Source: Gigaspora margarita (lineage: Eukaryota; Glomeromycota; Glomeromycetes; Diversisporales; Gigasporaceae). Taken from it: a stretch of 64,000 nucleotides of DNA. Shown here one piece after another: positions 35,290 to 48,049 of this stretch. Below the pieces are notes generated by a model. That model did no database searches, had not been told where the DNA came from, and saw nothing but the letters and a program-made list of their open reading frames with translations. Each line of letters opens with the position of its first letter. Positions within the stretch are counted from its first letter, which is position 1. A program made the position numbers and the translations under genes. Location: the NCBI GenBank assembly GCA_009809945.1, contig WTPW01000063.1, forward strand, positions 92,208 to 156,207, in the 5' to 3' direction.

Positions 35290-36960
35290 ATTGTAATTAA
35301 GGTTTATTGAACCTATTTATTGAGTGCTATGGTTTAATACCATATTCTGATTTCATATAACTGAATTATTATTGCCAACAAAGGCTGAATTTGCAAGATC
35401 AATTATTTCTTCAATTAACAATTTAGTTTGATCAACATCATCCAATTGCATATTGCTGTTGTCTGATCAAAAAATTGGTTCAAAAGGATCAGAAAATTCT
35501 TCAGATTGCTTAACTTCTAACTGACTAGAATAAACCATCAATCAATTTACACTATCTATAAGATCATATTCCAATAATTCTTTGCGATTGAACTTTAATA
35601 TTTATATAGCAAAATGCTTGAATTTTTGCCATTCTTTCTAATTAAAAATATGAAGTCTTGTTCTTTGATCTCCAAAGATAATTTTGCAGTTGAAAATTTC
35701 ATTCATATATGGCCTGGTATGATGGAATAGAAAAGATTTTGATGGCTAATTCAGCTAATGAATCTTTTTGCGCATCAATACTAAGCCACCATTTTAATAG
35801 AGATTCTCTTTCTTTTTTAAATATTCGAGTATAAGGTTTCTCTCTATATTTATATGCATGAAATGCTATTAGTAAATCTTCACATGAAGTTTCATTGCAA
35901 CCAAATTCTTGCATATTATAGCTGCTGTTTCATAAATGTTATAGAATTGATCCTGCTTTAATCCAACACCTAAAATGTAATATCATGTATATACATAATT
36001 AAAATCAATTATATATATAATAATTAATTATAATTTATATATATCTACCTTGATGTACATAATGGATGCAAGTATTATGCAAGCTAATATAATGGAGTGC
36101 AAATTTCTTAAAATATAAATTATCAATTTTTATACCCTTAGATTTATACAAGTTTGCATCTAATAGATGATTTATACCCACTGCAATTTTAATTAACATT
36201 AGCAATAGTTGTATGCTAACTTTCCAATTGATTAATTATATCTTTTATAGGTTTTAAAATTGCTAATATATAGCAACATTGATTGAAAAATTCATGATTG
36301 AATTAAATCAAAGACAGTTCTTGTTAAAAATTGTAGTTGAATAATTGTTAATAAGATAAATATATTGAAAAATAAATTAGTATAAATATATATATATATA
36401 TATGTATATTAATAAAAATTTTTATATATTTTATAAATTTACCAGTCAAATACTGGCTACATATAAATAAAGGATCTATTGTCATATATAAACTATCATG
36501 TTTTACAATAAGTTTTAGGTTTGCCTTCTTCAATATTTATAGTCACTAATTACTTTTCTAAATGTCCATTGGCCACAGAACAATGATGAAAAGAAAGGTT
36601 ACTAGTATTACACATTGTTTAATTAAATACTAATTACATCTTTTTCAGGTAAATCTGATGGTATGAAGTTAATAACATGTGCACTGCATCATATATTAAG
36701 TATTAAATTACATTGCTCATTAACGAATAATCTTGCTTGCATTATATTGGATCCATAATCAGTGACAACTGCAGCAAATTTTTCTAAATTATTTCATAAA
36801 TGTAAGAAACTCCAAATAATATGTATTAAAAGCCTTTCTTATTATGAAACCTGAATTTTAAAAAAAGTTTTAAGAATATAGGTTGAAGAATTCATTGAAC
36901 AAAATCCACTTATAATGATAAGAGGCTGTGCTAACACAAACATCTTGACAGTAAAAAAAA
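35290..36960 (-). pseudogene. hAT transposase C-terminal remnant
   Basis: Reading the minus strand from 36.8 kb downward gives hAT landmarks: EKFAAVVTDYGSNIMQARLF (the second catalytic Asp region), CSAHVINFIPSDL, EEGKPKTYCKT, KKFALHYISLH, then LLIAFHAYKYREKPYTRIF and LLKWWLSID..LAELAIKIFSIP (dimerisation domain, 35699-35914), and FGDQRTRLH, VDQTKLLIEEIIDLANSAF towards 35380. The family's W-W-SIE..L..LA..LFSI pattern is clear. Several frame changes and stops separate the blocks, and the N-terminal BED finger and TIRs were not found. This shows an autonomous hAT lineage existed in this genome and could once have mobilised the hAT-like MITEs nearby; that link is inference. Confidence 0.8.
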
Positions 36961-37020
36961 TACATAAAAGGACTGATAAAAAATTTTTAAGCTCTTTTAA
37001 AAGCTGTTAGATTTCATATA

Positions 37021-37456
37021 ATGTCTACTCTTCGTCAGACTCTCAAACCTTCTAAAGAAATTCAAGCACGAATTAGGTAATTTGAATTAATTGTTAAATA
37101 AATATAGTTAGTACACATCTAATACTGTTTGACTGAATTATAGAGAAATTCGTTTGCTAGAACAACAAATACGTACAATTCAGGGTTGGGCAATTGGACA
37201 AGTGGGTTGTCCAATAAACTTTAAATTTCTAAAATGGTCTGTAATTTTCTTTTAGAAATAAGAAACACCTGTTCAGAGTCAAGCAAACCAAATAATTAGG
37301 ACAGTAATATACCACTAATTTTTACTCTATATATGTTAATAAATCAATGGACACTGGACAAATTTATATGTCAAGTGTCCAGTGAAATTCACTGGACATA
37401 GAGGGCTGTCCAACCCTGGTACAATTGATAATAGTGTTTATATACTACGAAGTTAA
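37021..37456 (+). CDS. Possible small two-exon gene, exon 2 split by a MITE
   Basis: ATG at 37021 opens MSTLRQTLKPSKEIQARIR; a GT..AG intron of 67 bp follows (37077-37143, GTAATT..ATTATAG, phase 2); exon 2 reads EIRLLEQQIRTI. An hAT-like MITE (37181-37418) then interrupts. If the MITE and one GTACAATT copy are removed, the frame continues DNSVYILRS and stops at 37454, for a 40-residue product with a Glu/Gln/Arg-rich helical look. As the DNA stands, translation runs into the MITE and stops at a TAG about 25 codons in. I do not recognise the family. The frame-preserving splice and the frame-preserving repair on MITE removal are the arguments for a real gene; its short length is the argument against. 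Confidence 0.5.
37181..37418. mobile_element. hAT-like MITE in exon 2 of the small gene
   Basis: Perfect 8-bp duplication GTACAATT (37173-37180, 37419-37426). TIRs CAGGGTTGG and CCAACCCTG are typical hAT ends. GGACA/TGTCC words cluster near both ends (TTGGACAAG, TTGTCCAAT; ACTGGACAAA, AAGTGTCCAGTG, ACTGGACATAG). 238 bp, non-coding. Confidence 0.9.
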
Positions 37457-38436
37457 TTCTATTGCGTTTTATCACGAAGATGTCTCCATTACCGTTATTG
37501 TATTATGCTAAAACATAGACGTCAAATATATTTAACTTGTTATTGCGTAAAATTTGTTATATCTTGCAAATGATTATAGGATGATGGCAGTATTTACAAT
37601 TTTGTTTATTTCAGTAATTGCAAATTCGACTTTTTAGCCTCCACTTATTTCCGAAGTCCATTAAATTGAAGCCCCAATAGAATCTATTCTAATCTAATTT
37701 TAGAGTTTATAATCTTAATTATCAGAGAAATAAACTCATATTCGTGACAAAATAAGCTTTTTTTTACCAATCGAGAGGAGACTTAAAGTTGTAATTTAGA
37801 ATAATAGGGGTTTCAAAGTTAACATGCGGGAATCTAATTTTGACAGAAATAGATAACGTATTTATTTTCAATTGAGCGATATATCAACTTTATTTCATTT
37901 GTCTATAAATGTGAAATAATGATTTTGTCGTCGAAAAGGTTATTTATTCTGTTAAATGGAAGTCTTAAACACTCACATTTCATTTTTCGATTTTAAATTT
38001 TGAAGAATTTTCAAATTCCCATTTATTTTAATCTTAACTTGAAACTTCCAATATAGATTATAATCACAATATATCTAATTCAAAATAATTGCAAGCTATT
38101 ATTTTTTTTATATCATCACAAACTAAAAATCGCTTGAAAACTGTATTAATAATTTTTACAAGCTGACCAATTAAAATTGACTAAAATCGAACGCATGACT
38201 CGAAAATACAGTTATATTAGCCAATAAAATGTAATTTAAATGTTTAAAACAAACAAGTACCCTATAGGAATCTTATAGAGCTTTTTTAATGAATTTAATA
38301 TAATAATCATATGATTTATTAATATGAAAAATTTGTTAATCATTGTCTTTAATACGTAACGGTAATGAATAAGTAATTATCATATATACATAGAAGCTTA
38401 TCTAAATTTCAATATCACTCATAATTTCTTAGAAAA
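37457..38436. other. Intergenic A+T-rich DNA
   Basis: No coding frame or repeat structure was recognised; this is the 3' side of the kinase gene. Confidence 0.4.
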
Positions 38437-41400
38437 TTAATATATAAATTGATATAGTCTAGGATTATTCTTTAAATTTAAAGAGTTAATTGTTAAATTT
38501 GTTAAATTCGAGCTAGCAGAGATTAATCTGCTTCTACCAAAGATATTTTCGTTTGATTTTTCTTTGAAATCGGGTATAATTAGGTTGGATTCGTTCAATT
38601 CTGAGAGAATCTGTTCGTAATCTGGATTTGTTTCCAAAAACCCACTTAGGTCTGTCTCGGTTGATAAATCATCAGCATCTTCATTTGAAAATGATTTGAT
38701 CAAATGTATATAATATTGTAATAATCTAAATGGTTCGAATTTGTTTAATTCTGACAAAATTTCTTGGTCGTCTTGCCATTGTTTAAAAACTTTACAATGT
38801 TCATCTGCAAATGGTCGGTTTTTGGGATCTTTATCCCAACATCTTCTCATCAATTTTACGTAGCATTGTGGTGCCTCATCGCTAATCGGTGGTCTGAAAC
38901 CATCAAGTATTTTTATCGTCTGACCTAAAATATCATCTAATTTATAATAACATATTACTGATTTAACATGTAATATTTCCCACATAATCATACCGAACGA
39001 GTAAACATCAGATTCTGTAGTCGGTTGTTTTCTATTTAAAACTTCTGGTGCAATAAATGGTAAAACTCCGTAAATTTCACCATCCTTTTGTTTCATGTAT
39101 TGGATCGAAAGACCCAGGTCCGCAATATACGCGCTACATAAATTACCATGTAATATATTACCATTATGAAGATCTCTATGAACAATTCCGAATTGCTTCA
39201 AGATCAAAAGTTATGCTATTTAGCAAACTTAGCTTGTCCTTCCAATCCAGTTGAATAGTTTTATGTAGATTTTGACGCAAGGAGCCCAGTGCTGCGTGTT
39301 TTAATACTAGAACATAGTGTCCACTTTTATTTATTGATATACCATAACATTTCATGAACGAAGGATTTTCAACTCCAATTTCACAATACGCCTTTAACTT
39401 TTAAAAACATTATTTTTAAAAAAAAAAATGCGAAATAAAATGTACCAAAACAAATAAAATACCTCGTTTAAATAATCATTTTTATGAAATTCCTTGAGCG
39501 CAACTGTTAAGATAGCTGTCGCCTTTCCATCAACAATATTCATGTATCTTTCCCATTTCGCCTTATAAACTGTTGCAAACCCTCCTCTTCCAATTTCTTC
39601 AATATCCTTAAACTCATAAGGGATAAAAGATAATTGATACTTATCATTATCTAATAATATTTTTATATCATCATCAATATCAAGACCCTCATAACCTGTT
39701 CTGACTATTTCGTGAGGTCTACTCTTTTCCATCCGAAACCAATGGTTAGCTTTTTCAATATCAATTGGTGTTCCAATACCATTTCGATATCGATAACCGA
39801 CATTTGACATCCCAGGAGTGAAACCCATCTCTGCTGATTTTTGACAATATTCTAATGCTTTGCTTTCATCCCTTTCAACCCCAATTTTATTTTGATAGCA
39901 ATATCCAACATTATATGTTGCATGAGAATTTCCCATCTCTGCAGATTTTTGGTAATACAGTATAACCCCGCAATAGTCACATGCCAAAATCAGACATTCT
40001 ATGTGCCTATTGCGAGATTATGACTAAAGCGAGCAAGAATTTATATATAGTGTATATAGTTAAATATAAGAATTGAGGTGACTATAGTGAGATTGTGACT
40101 AATGCGAATGTGACTATTGCGGGGTTATACTGTATTTGAATGCCTTATATTCATCCTTTTCAACTCCAATTCCATATTCATAGCATAGCCAACATGATAT
40201 ATTGCATTAACATCATCCATCTCTGCAGATTTTTGAAAATAAATTAATGCCTTATGTTCATCTTTTTCGACTCCAAATCCATCTTTATAACAGTTGCCAA
40301 GATTGCAAAATCCACTTGCATTCCCCATTTCTGCAGCTTTTTGAAAATGAATGAATGCTTTATGTTCATCTTTTTCGACTCCATTTCCTTCTTTATAACA
40401 ACATCCAACATTAAATGTTCCTTCAATATTTCCAATCTCTGCTGATTTTTGAAAGCAAATGAATGCCTTACGCTCATCCTTTTCAACTCCAATTCCATTG
40501 TTATAACACCATCCAATTTTACATATTCCTTTGACATGCCCATTTTTGCTGATATTTGATAGTTAACGAATGCTTTATGTTTATCCTTTTCAACTCCAAT
40601 TCCTTCTTCATAACAATATCCAACCATATGTTCCATTAATTTTCCCCATCTCTGATGATTTTTGAAAATAACTGAATGCCTTAAGTTCATCCTTTTCAAC
40701 TCCAATTCCATGAAGATAACAATGTCCAACGTTAAATATTCCTTTAACGTGCCCCATTGCTGATGATATTTGATAGTAAACGAATGCATTTTATTCATTT
40801 TTTCAACCCCAAATCCTTTTTCATAACAATTTCCAACATTGTATGTTCCATTAGGATCACCCATCTATGCTGTTTTTTGATAATAAATGAATGCCTTTTG
40901 TTTATCCTTTTCAACTCCAATTCCTTCATCATAACAATATCCAACGTTACATGTTCCCATAACGTGCCCCATATCTGCAGATTTTTTATAATAAATGAAT
41001 GCCTTATGTTCATCCTTTTCAACTCCAGTCCCATTAAAATAACAAGATCAAATATTAAACATTCCAGCAGCAACCCCCATCTCTGCGGATGTTTGGTAAT
41101 GGATAAAGGTTTTGCGTACATCCCTTTCGGTTCCAATTCCTAAATCATAACAATATCCAACAAACAACCATAAACATTCCTCCACTATTGCCCATACTGG
41201 CTGCTTTTACGAAATGAATAAATGCTTTATATTCGTCTTTTTCAACACCATTTCCATCAAGGTAACAATAACCGACATTATATATTCCTTCAGCATCACC
41301 CATCTCTGCAGATTTTTTATAATATTTAAATGCCATTTTTTCGTCCTTTTTGACACCTATTCCTTCTCTATAGCAATTACCAACATTATTTATTCCTTCT

Positions 41401-41639
41401 GCCAAACCCATCATCGCGGCTTTTTGAAAGTTAATGAATGTCTTCCGTTTATTTTTCTTGATACCAACTCCATTACAATAACAAATGCCAAGAATATAAT
41501 TTCCATAAGCATTTATTATTTTATCAGTTTTTTGATAATGATGTAGTATACTATTGTTATATTTTTCAATATCGAAATTAAGGTATATTGGATTATTTTT
41601 TTGCAATAATGGCTTATGAAAAATTTCATTAATACACAA
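38437..41639 (-). pseudogene. Sel1-repeat + tyrosine-kinase-like protein, frameshifted
   Basis: A signalling-type protein: about fifteen Sel1 repeats followed by a protein kinase domain, an architecture expanded in Rhizophagus. The start is ATG at 41637-41639 (MCINEIFHKPLLQ). Sel1 units read YNVGYCYLDGNGVEKDEYKA and similar. The kinase has the glycine loop IGRGGFATVYKAKW and VALKEF in exon 1, an intron at 39398-39462 (GTATTT..AAAAG), then PSFMKCYGI, HRDLHNGN (catalytic loop), ADLGLS (in place of DFG), PFIAPEVL and DVYSFGMIMWEI, ending in a Ser/Asn-rich tail at 38437.

Defects: a few bases missing near 39205 between TFDLE and FGIVHRDLH; repeated frame switches through the Sel1 region (about 40125-41160), so that nearly every repeat is in a different frame from its neighbour; and a MITE at 39958-40132. 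The key catalytic residues themselves are intact. Confidence 0.8.
39958..40132. mobile_element. Pogo/Tigger-like MITE inside the Sel1-kinase gene
   Basis: TIRs CAGTATAACCCCGCAATAGT and its exact inverse (ending 40132), TA on both sides (39956-39957, 40133-40134). 175 bp. Removing it rejoins KAFKYYQKSAEMG in frame across a Sel1 repeat, so the target was coding. Read through, it supplies a stop within five codons. Confidence 0.9.
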
Positions 41640-43170
41640 TAGTATAAGTATATTATTTGGCTTAAGCTCCTAACGCTTTGATAAAATCAAAAAGTGGTAA
41701 ATCATATTTTTCTAGAAAAAAAATAAGCCTTTCCACGGAGAATAAACATTTCCATGTCATCAGGTTTAATGTTTATTGTAATATCAAGATCTAAAATAGT
41801 TTTATTGAATTGTTGACGTTTGAAATTGATATCAGTGTTATATAAAGTAAATGCATTATTAAATTCAATTTCTAAAATCTTTGATAACTTTTCGAGATTT
41901 ATGTGACCTCCTTCGTGTCTTCCTAGTTGAAATTTTGCTTCACGTCGATAAAATAAAGCAATATCATTGTTTGGCTCAATTTTCAGTACTTCATTTAAAT
42001 ATCTAATGACTTCTTCATAGTTTTTTAAAATGAAGAAAATTTTCGCACTAAAAATCAGTGCTGTTTTATTATTTGGACTGATTTCTAATACATTTTTAAA
42101 ATATGAAAGTGCGTAATCGAATTTTCCGCGTATAAAATATTCTTCCCCACAAAACATAATTGCTGTTATATTATTTATTTCAAAATTTTTAGAACTTTTT
42201 ACTATAGAATTTTTTACTGGAGTGAGATAAACCATTAAAGGCATTTATTAAATAATTTACCATAGTTTCATTATTTGGTCCAATTTCAAATGCTTTACTA
42301 AAATCTTCATGAGCTTTATAATATTCTCTTAGATAGAAATAAGATGTTCCACGAAGAATTAGTGCTGGCACAAAATCTGACTCAATTTTTAATGCTTTAC
42401 TTAAATCATTAAGAACACTATTACTGTATATTGTTCTAGTTTAAAATAAACTTCACTACGATATAATAATGCTAGCAAATTATTTGATTAAGTATCTAGT
42501 GCATTGTTCAAACATGTCAATGCGTCTTAGCGTTAAAAAAATTTTACATTGAAAAATTAACGCCATCACATTCGTTGGAAAAATCCCTATCGCTGCATCA
42601 AAATCTGAATACGCATTATAATAATGTTCTAAATTCAAATAAGCTTCTCCATGAAGAATTAAAATATCTAGATTATTTGGTTCAATTTTTAACGCTTCAT
42701 TAAAATCAACAAATGCTTCATGAAAACGATTAAGATAGTAGAAAGCTTCTCCACGCAAAACAATCACTGTAGCATTATTTTGTTCTATTTCCAAAACTTT
42801 ATTCAAATCTCTAATGACATCGTTATACTGATTCAAATAAAAATAATTACTTCCACGAAGTGTTAACACAGTTTTGTTTTTGGGATTAAGTTCTAAGGCC
42901 TTAGTTAAAATTTTGATTGTGTCTTCGTATCGCCTATATTAAAACAAATTTTTGCTTGAAGGATCAGTGTATTAGCATAATTCGATTTGATTTCTAGGGA
43001 CATCATAAGGTTATATAAACCTTCGTCACATAACTCCAATACTTTTTCAAGATCTAAAAACGCTTTATCATAATAACCGTGTTTAAAATAAACTTCCCCA
43101 CGATAAAATAGTGTAGCTATATCAAGTGGATTAATCTCCAATGCTTTGCCTAAATTCAAAATGCCTTATA

Positions 43171-45962
43171 ATATAAGATAGCTGCGCAGCATGGATGCCG
43201 CGCAGGACCAGTACGATCAGCAATATTTGTGAGAATACTTCATTCAATTAACCTATCAAGATATCTGCACTGATAAATTTAGCACAAACAAAATGAACCT
43301 CAGCGTACTAGAACAATAGCTTACATTTACCACAAAGATTTTATTAAGTAAAATGCCCTATTTTTACAAATATTTCAATAGTGCTATTATGTTTTAAAAA
43401 TATATATATAAGATATTTGATTATTTAATATCTTGGGTCACTTGTATTAGTGGATTGACTTGACATGGCTGATACTGATCGGCTGCTTACGCAGCCGATC
43501 AGTATCAGTCATGTATTCCATTACTACTGTCAAGGATCAATCCACTAATGCCCAATGACCCGAGATATTATTATTATGAATTTATTTGATATCTGAGTTG
43601 TTTAAGATTAAATTAGTTTCGCTTTTTGTGAAATCATCACACTTGCAGGTTATTACAAAAAATTTTGCTACAAACCTTGATATTTCAGTATGCGGTTAAG
43701 TTGGTTCATATTCAAATTATTGTGATTACTATCATGAAAATTCTGTTATGGAACTTACTCTTCCAATGACATCCTATTTTGGTTAAGGTTAAATCAATTT
43801 GTATTTGAATTATTGGTAATTCATTCTAAATTAGAAATTGAAATTCTAATTTATATGGTTTCTCTATGATTTGGTGTTTCAGATGAAATAATTTTCAAAT
43901 TCAAAATGTTTTGCACCGAAGAATTTTAGTTTCGCCCTATAAGTCCAAAACCTCTGAACTAGTTTTGCCCTGCAAATTCGAGTTTCGTCCGGAACACTAA
44001 TATGATTAAGGTTGAGTTAGTCTGCATTCATATTATTAAAAATTTTTTATGAATTATTGTAAAAATTATTAAAAAAACTTACTCCTTATTTTAGCAATCA
44101 CCAGGTAATTTATTTTGAGTTGGTTTATCAAATTATCATAAGAAAGTCTTAAAAATCCTTCCTAAAAATTAATTAACTCGCGAACTATTGTCAGAATTAC
44201 ATTATTTTGGTGCTATTCGATTTGTCTTATGAAGACAAAACAAATGGTACAAAAACAAACAAAAATTCTGTTACAAACTTACTCGATATCTAGTATGCAG
44301 TTAAGGGTTGAGATGATTTGCAATGAAATTATCGTGATTTTATTATGAATTGCTGCAAAAAATTCTCTTACAGAATTTTCTCGCTATTACAGTATGTGGT
44401 TAAAGTTGAATTAATTTGTATCGAAATAAGAGTAGAAGTGTTAGTTCTGAGTAAGTTTCCCTTTAACCCAAAATTTTTGTAATAAATCGCTTATTGAATT
44501 TACCTTTCACCTGTAGAATATTCGTTATTTTAAGTAATGTCGCTAGTATAACCAAGTTAAAGAAAGAAAGATCAAATTAATTACCTTTTATAAAAACATT
44601 TATCGATTAAACCTTTAATTACCTGATTTATCGAACAATTATTCTGTTTCATTGTTAGATTAATCACCTGCATCATCCAATTTCGCCCTTTATCACATGA
44701 TGATCATTAGTATTACATTAGAACCTTTCATCCTTTGCGACTAGAATAAAGAAAAGAATTATATAAGTGGAATGACATTTGAACTACTAACAGAAGAACT
44801 ATTCACAAGAAATCCCAGAAATACTTATCTTCATTCAACCACACTACATCAAGACCCTAAAAGAATCTTGAGACCCAGACCAAATCAACTATGCACTTTT
44901 TGCCTACCAATTAAAGGTTCAAGAATCTTACACAATTAAAAGGCATTGGTTTGATTAGATAGAGGTGTTGTTAGTGGTTTTTAGCCGTATACCCAATGCC
45001 CACCACTCTTACAACGTGCATCATGTAATGATGAAAAGGTGAATTAGTATGTATTAGAATTATCACAATTTCTATCGTGAATTTACTATAAAAATCCTGT
45101 TACAAACTTACTCAGCATATAATACATTTTAAGGTTGAGTTTCAACGAAATTATTGTGACTTCTATCAAGAATTATTGCAAAAAATTCTCATACAAAACT
45201 TGCCCGTTATTCTAATAATCACAATATGTGGTTAGGGTTGAGTTAGTTCATGTTGAAATTATAGCTTCTATCATGATTTACTGTTATGTAACTCACTAGC
45301 GCCTATTATTAACGTTGTCCATGGCTCAATCTAATTACAAAAGATACAAAGTGTGAATGACGAACGGAAGTTGATTTTTTAAATCTCAAAATACAAAGTG
45401 TGCGTAACAAATGAAAGTCGATTTTGTTAAAATTATTAATTCGTAGTAATAGATTAATTACTAATTATGACGAAACTATTATGACATTAACATGCAATAA
45501 TTATAGATTTAAATAGTATCATTCTGATCTATTTTAAATTTTCACACGGTTTTTGGATATAGCTAATCAAAAACGGCAAAGTGCCAAAAACATTTTATTG
45601 GTATCGATAACTGATAATCGAAAAACATCAAACATCAATTGATAGCCCCTTATTAGGAATAGTTCCATATATCATAAATCACGCATAATTTCAAAAAAAG
45701 TATCCCATACTATTAGTCAATTACAACATATAATCATTTTTGACAAGATATTTCCCACCATCATTCAATGTACATTACACATGCACGTATTGTCATCCCG
45801 TGTCGTCAGAATCACCATAACCTCTGCCTGAATTGGAAAAATGAAAACCATTACCCACACTAAAAAAGGATTCTTCAAAAATCAGCATAGTGGACATCAA
45901 CTTTGACGAGCATAAACCATACCTCTCACATTTCATGTTACACATTCATGTGATCGTACTGG
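43171..45962. repeat. 2.8-kb insertion in the TPR gene, composite repeats
   Basis: Comparison with the TPR frame shows this block is extra. It begins with TAGCTGCGCAGCATGGATGC..GGACCAGTACGATCA, and the right edge ends with the inverse TGATCGTACTGG, so an inverted 12-mer bounds most of it. A clear hairpin follows (43428-43572; 18-bp perfect arms CTGATACTGATCGGCTGC with TTAC loop at 43469-43508). From 43640 to 45290 the motif GGTTGAGTTAGTT..GAAATTATTGTGACTTCTATCATGAATT..TTACAAACTTACTCG recurs about six times, much diverged. No coding frame; target duplication unresolved. Confidence 0.55.
45322..45600. repeat. Dispersed repeat, partner of 11522
   Basis: AAAGATACAAAGTGTG, GAACGGAAGTTGATTTTTTAA, ACTATTATGACATTA and CTAATCAAAAACGGCAAAG match 11522-11820 in order and orientation. 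Confidence 0.5.
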
Positions 45963-46404
45963 TATTGTCCTAATGAATAATGGGGTTTTCCACGAAAAGA
46001 TAATGCAGTCAAATTATATGGATCAATTTCTAATACTTTATTATAGTATAAAAGGGCTTCATCATATTGCTCTAGCGAATAAAGTGTTTCTCCATGAAAC
46101 AATAATGTATTTATAAGTTTTTGTAGTGCGTTATTACTGTATTCAGGATGTAGTGATGATCTAATGTTACTGTGTTCAAATTCTGATGCAATTTTAAAGT
46201 CTAGAAACGCTTTGTCATATCGTTGAAATTTCAAATAAATTTCTCCACGAAGAGCCAATACATATGCATTATTCGGATTAATCCCCAATGCTTTGTTGAA
46301 ATTTATAAGAGCTTTATTATATTTTCCTAACATAAAGTACGTTTCTCCATGTAAAATAAATGAATATAAATTAGTTGACTCGATTTCTAATGATCTATTT
46401 GCAT

Positions 46405-48049
46405 CAAACATTAGGGTGATAAACGGACTAAGTAATCAAAACTATGTAAGTTAACTATAGAATTTAATATATTGCAGATTTTTCATGTTACATGAAGGAA
46501 TCATTATTGATACATATCGATATAACGGTAATGTTAATATATTTATTAAAAATTTCAAGCCGATTCAACTCACTAAAAAGTCAAAGAATTGCTTTGAAAT
46601 TTTCACAAAATGTCTAAAAAGTGACAAAAAACAAAATTACGTTCGAATATTTTTTTGTTAATATGTAAATTTTAGGTGTTCAACTAATAGAAAATATAAA
46701 TTTATTAAAAAAACTTCGTACAATAAGCACAACCAAAAAAATATACTAGAGCTTTTGCGAAAAATCGAGCGTAACTTTTTAGAGATAATTCTTATGAAGA
46801 GATTTCACTCAAAAAGAAATTAGAAAAAGAAGCGAAATATTCAGCGGAATCTTTTAGAATTTTGTACTTTTCTTATAATTAATTGAAGTAAAATGATATT
46901 TTAGTCAATCATTTTTAATTTCACTGAAAAAATCTGATCATATTAAAATTACTAATACACCTGATATAGTTTTGATTACTTAGTCCGTTTATCACCCTAA
47001 TCAAACATGGCGTCGAAACGAAACCTACCCGAAACTAGTTTCGGAACGGTTCTAATCCGAAACTAGTTTCGGATTTTTTAAAAAAACCGAAACTCCGAAA
47101 CCCGAAACCCCGAAACTATAATCCGAAACCCAAACCTATAATCCGAAACTCAAAAATATAATATTGAAGCTTATAAATTTATTATAAGGTTGCCTTATTT
47201 TTAATGAACCCAAAATGTAAAATTATTTTTGAATAAATTATGAACTTTATTTTTAATATCATACCGTTATTACAACTGATTGCAAAATTCTAGGACGATA
47301 GAAAAAATTGCCAATGATGAATTGATAAGTATTTTATGTCTTTTGATACCAACAATTTATTTAATTCTGCGGTAACCTATCAATTCTATCATTAGTAGAT
47401 ATNGACGTACTAATTACTTATTATTACTTGATATTGTACCCAGTTTTTACGTAATGAGTAAAAAAAACTGATGCTTGCAAAAGCAACATTGATTGTCAGA
47501 ATATAGACTTCGGAATTATACCTTTCATGTTGTGCTTATGAATCATAACAACAAAAATGACTGCACGTATGCAATAAATTGTTGGATGCATTGAATTCTT
47601 TAAGGAGATATATAACATACATCAGTGCGATTAATGTATATTGAAGAGATACAGAGCATACATCAGTGCATTTGATGTATAATTGAAAGAGATATATAAT
47701 ACATTAATGCAATCAATGTATATGGAAGTTTGGGTAGTTTTTGGTGTTCAGATGAGGTTTCGGTTCGAATGAGGTTTGGGTTTGGGAGTTTCGGATAAGG
47801 TTTCGGAAGTTATAATCCGAAGCCCGAAATTTGGATTTGGCACTAAAGGGTATCAGCACCAACTTTGGAGAGAATAAACAAATAAGTTATTGATGTTTTG
47901 GCAGTTTCGGGGTTTCGGTTGAGGTTTCGGGTTTCGGTCGAGGTTTCGGGTTTCGGNTNAGGTTTCGAGTTTCGGATAAGGTTTCGGAAGCTATAATCCG
48001 AAACCCGAAACTTTCGGAATCACCAAAAAAGGTTTCGGTGCCATCTTTG
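46405..48049. mobile_element. hAT-like element with CCGAAAC arrays in the TPR gene
   Basis: Perfect 8-bp duplication ATTTGCAT (46397-46404, 48050-48057), which lies in TPR coding sequence. TIRs CAAACATGGCGTCGAAAC and inverted CAAAGATGGCACCGAAAC. Arrays of CCGAAAC (left, about 47013-47160) and GTTTCGG (right, about 47740-48035) border an A+T-rich core. At 47600-47722 a ~45-bp unit (GAGATATATAACATACATCAG) is repeated three times. A second element is inserted only a few bases in from the left end. Ambiguous bases occur at 47403, 47957 and 47959. Confidence 0.9.
46412..46999. mobile_element. TIR element nested in the left end of the CCGAAAC element
   Basis: TIRs of 31 bp begin TAGGGTGATAAACGGACTAA and are near-perfect inverses. 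The duplicated target is ATCAAACAT (46403-46411, 47000-47008), 9 bp if the TIR starts at TAGGG. Nine base pairs suggests a Mutator-like element; an hAT with 8 bp cannot be excluded because the end base is ambiguous. The target spans the junction of the outer duplication and outer TIR, so the order of events is certain. 588 bp, non-coding. Confidence 0.85.

Noticed and set aside
40254..41546. Several plus-strand open frames opposite the Sel1-kinase gene
   Set aside because: They are antisense shadows of Sel1 repeats with the repeated pattern CFMFIFFDS.
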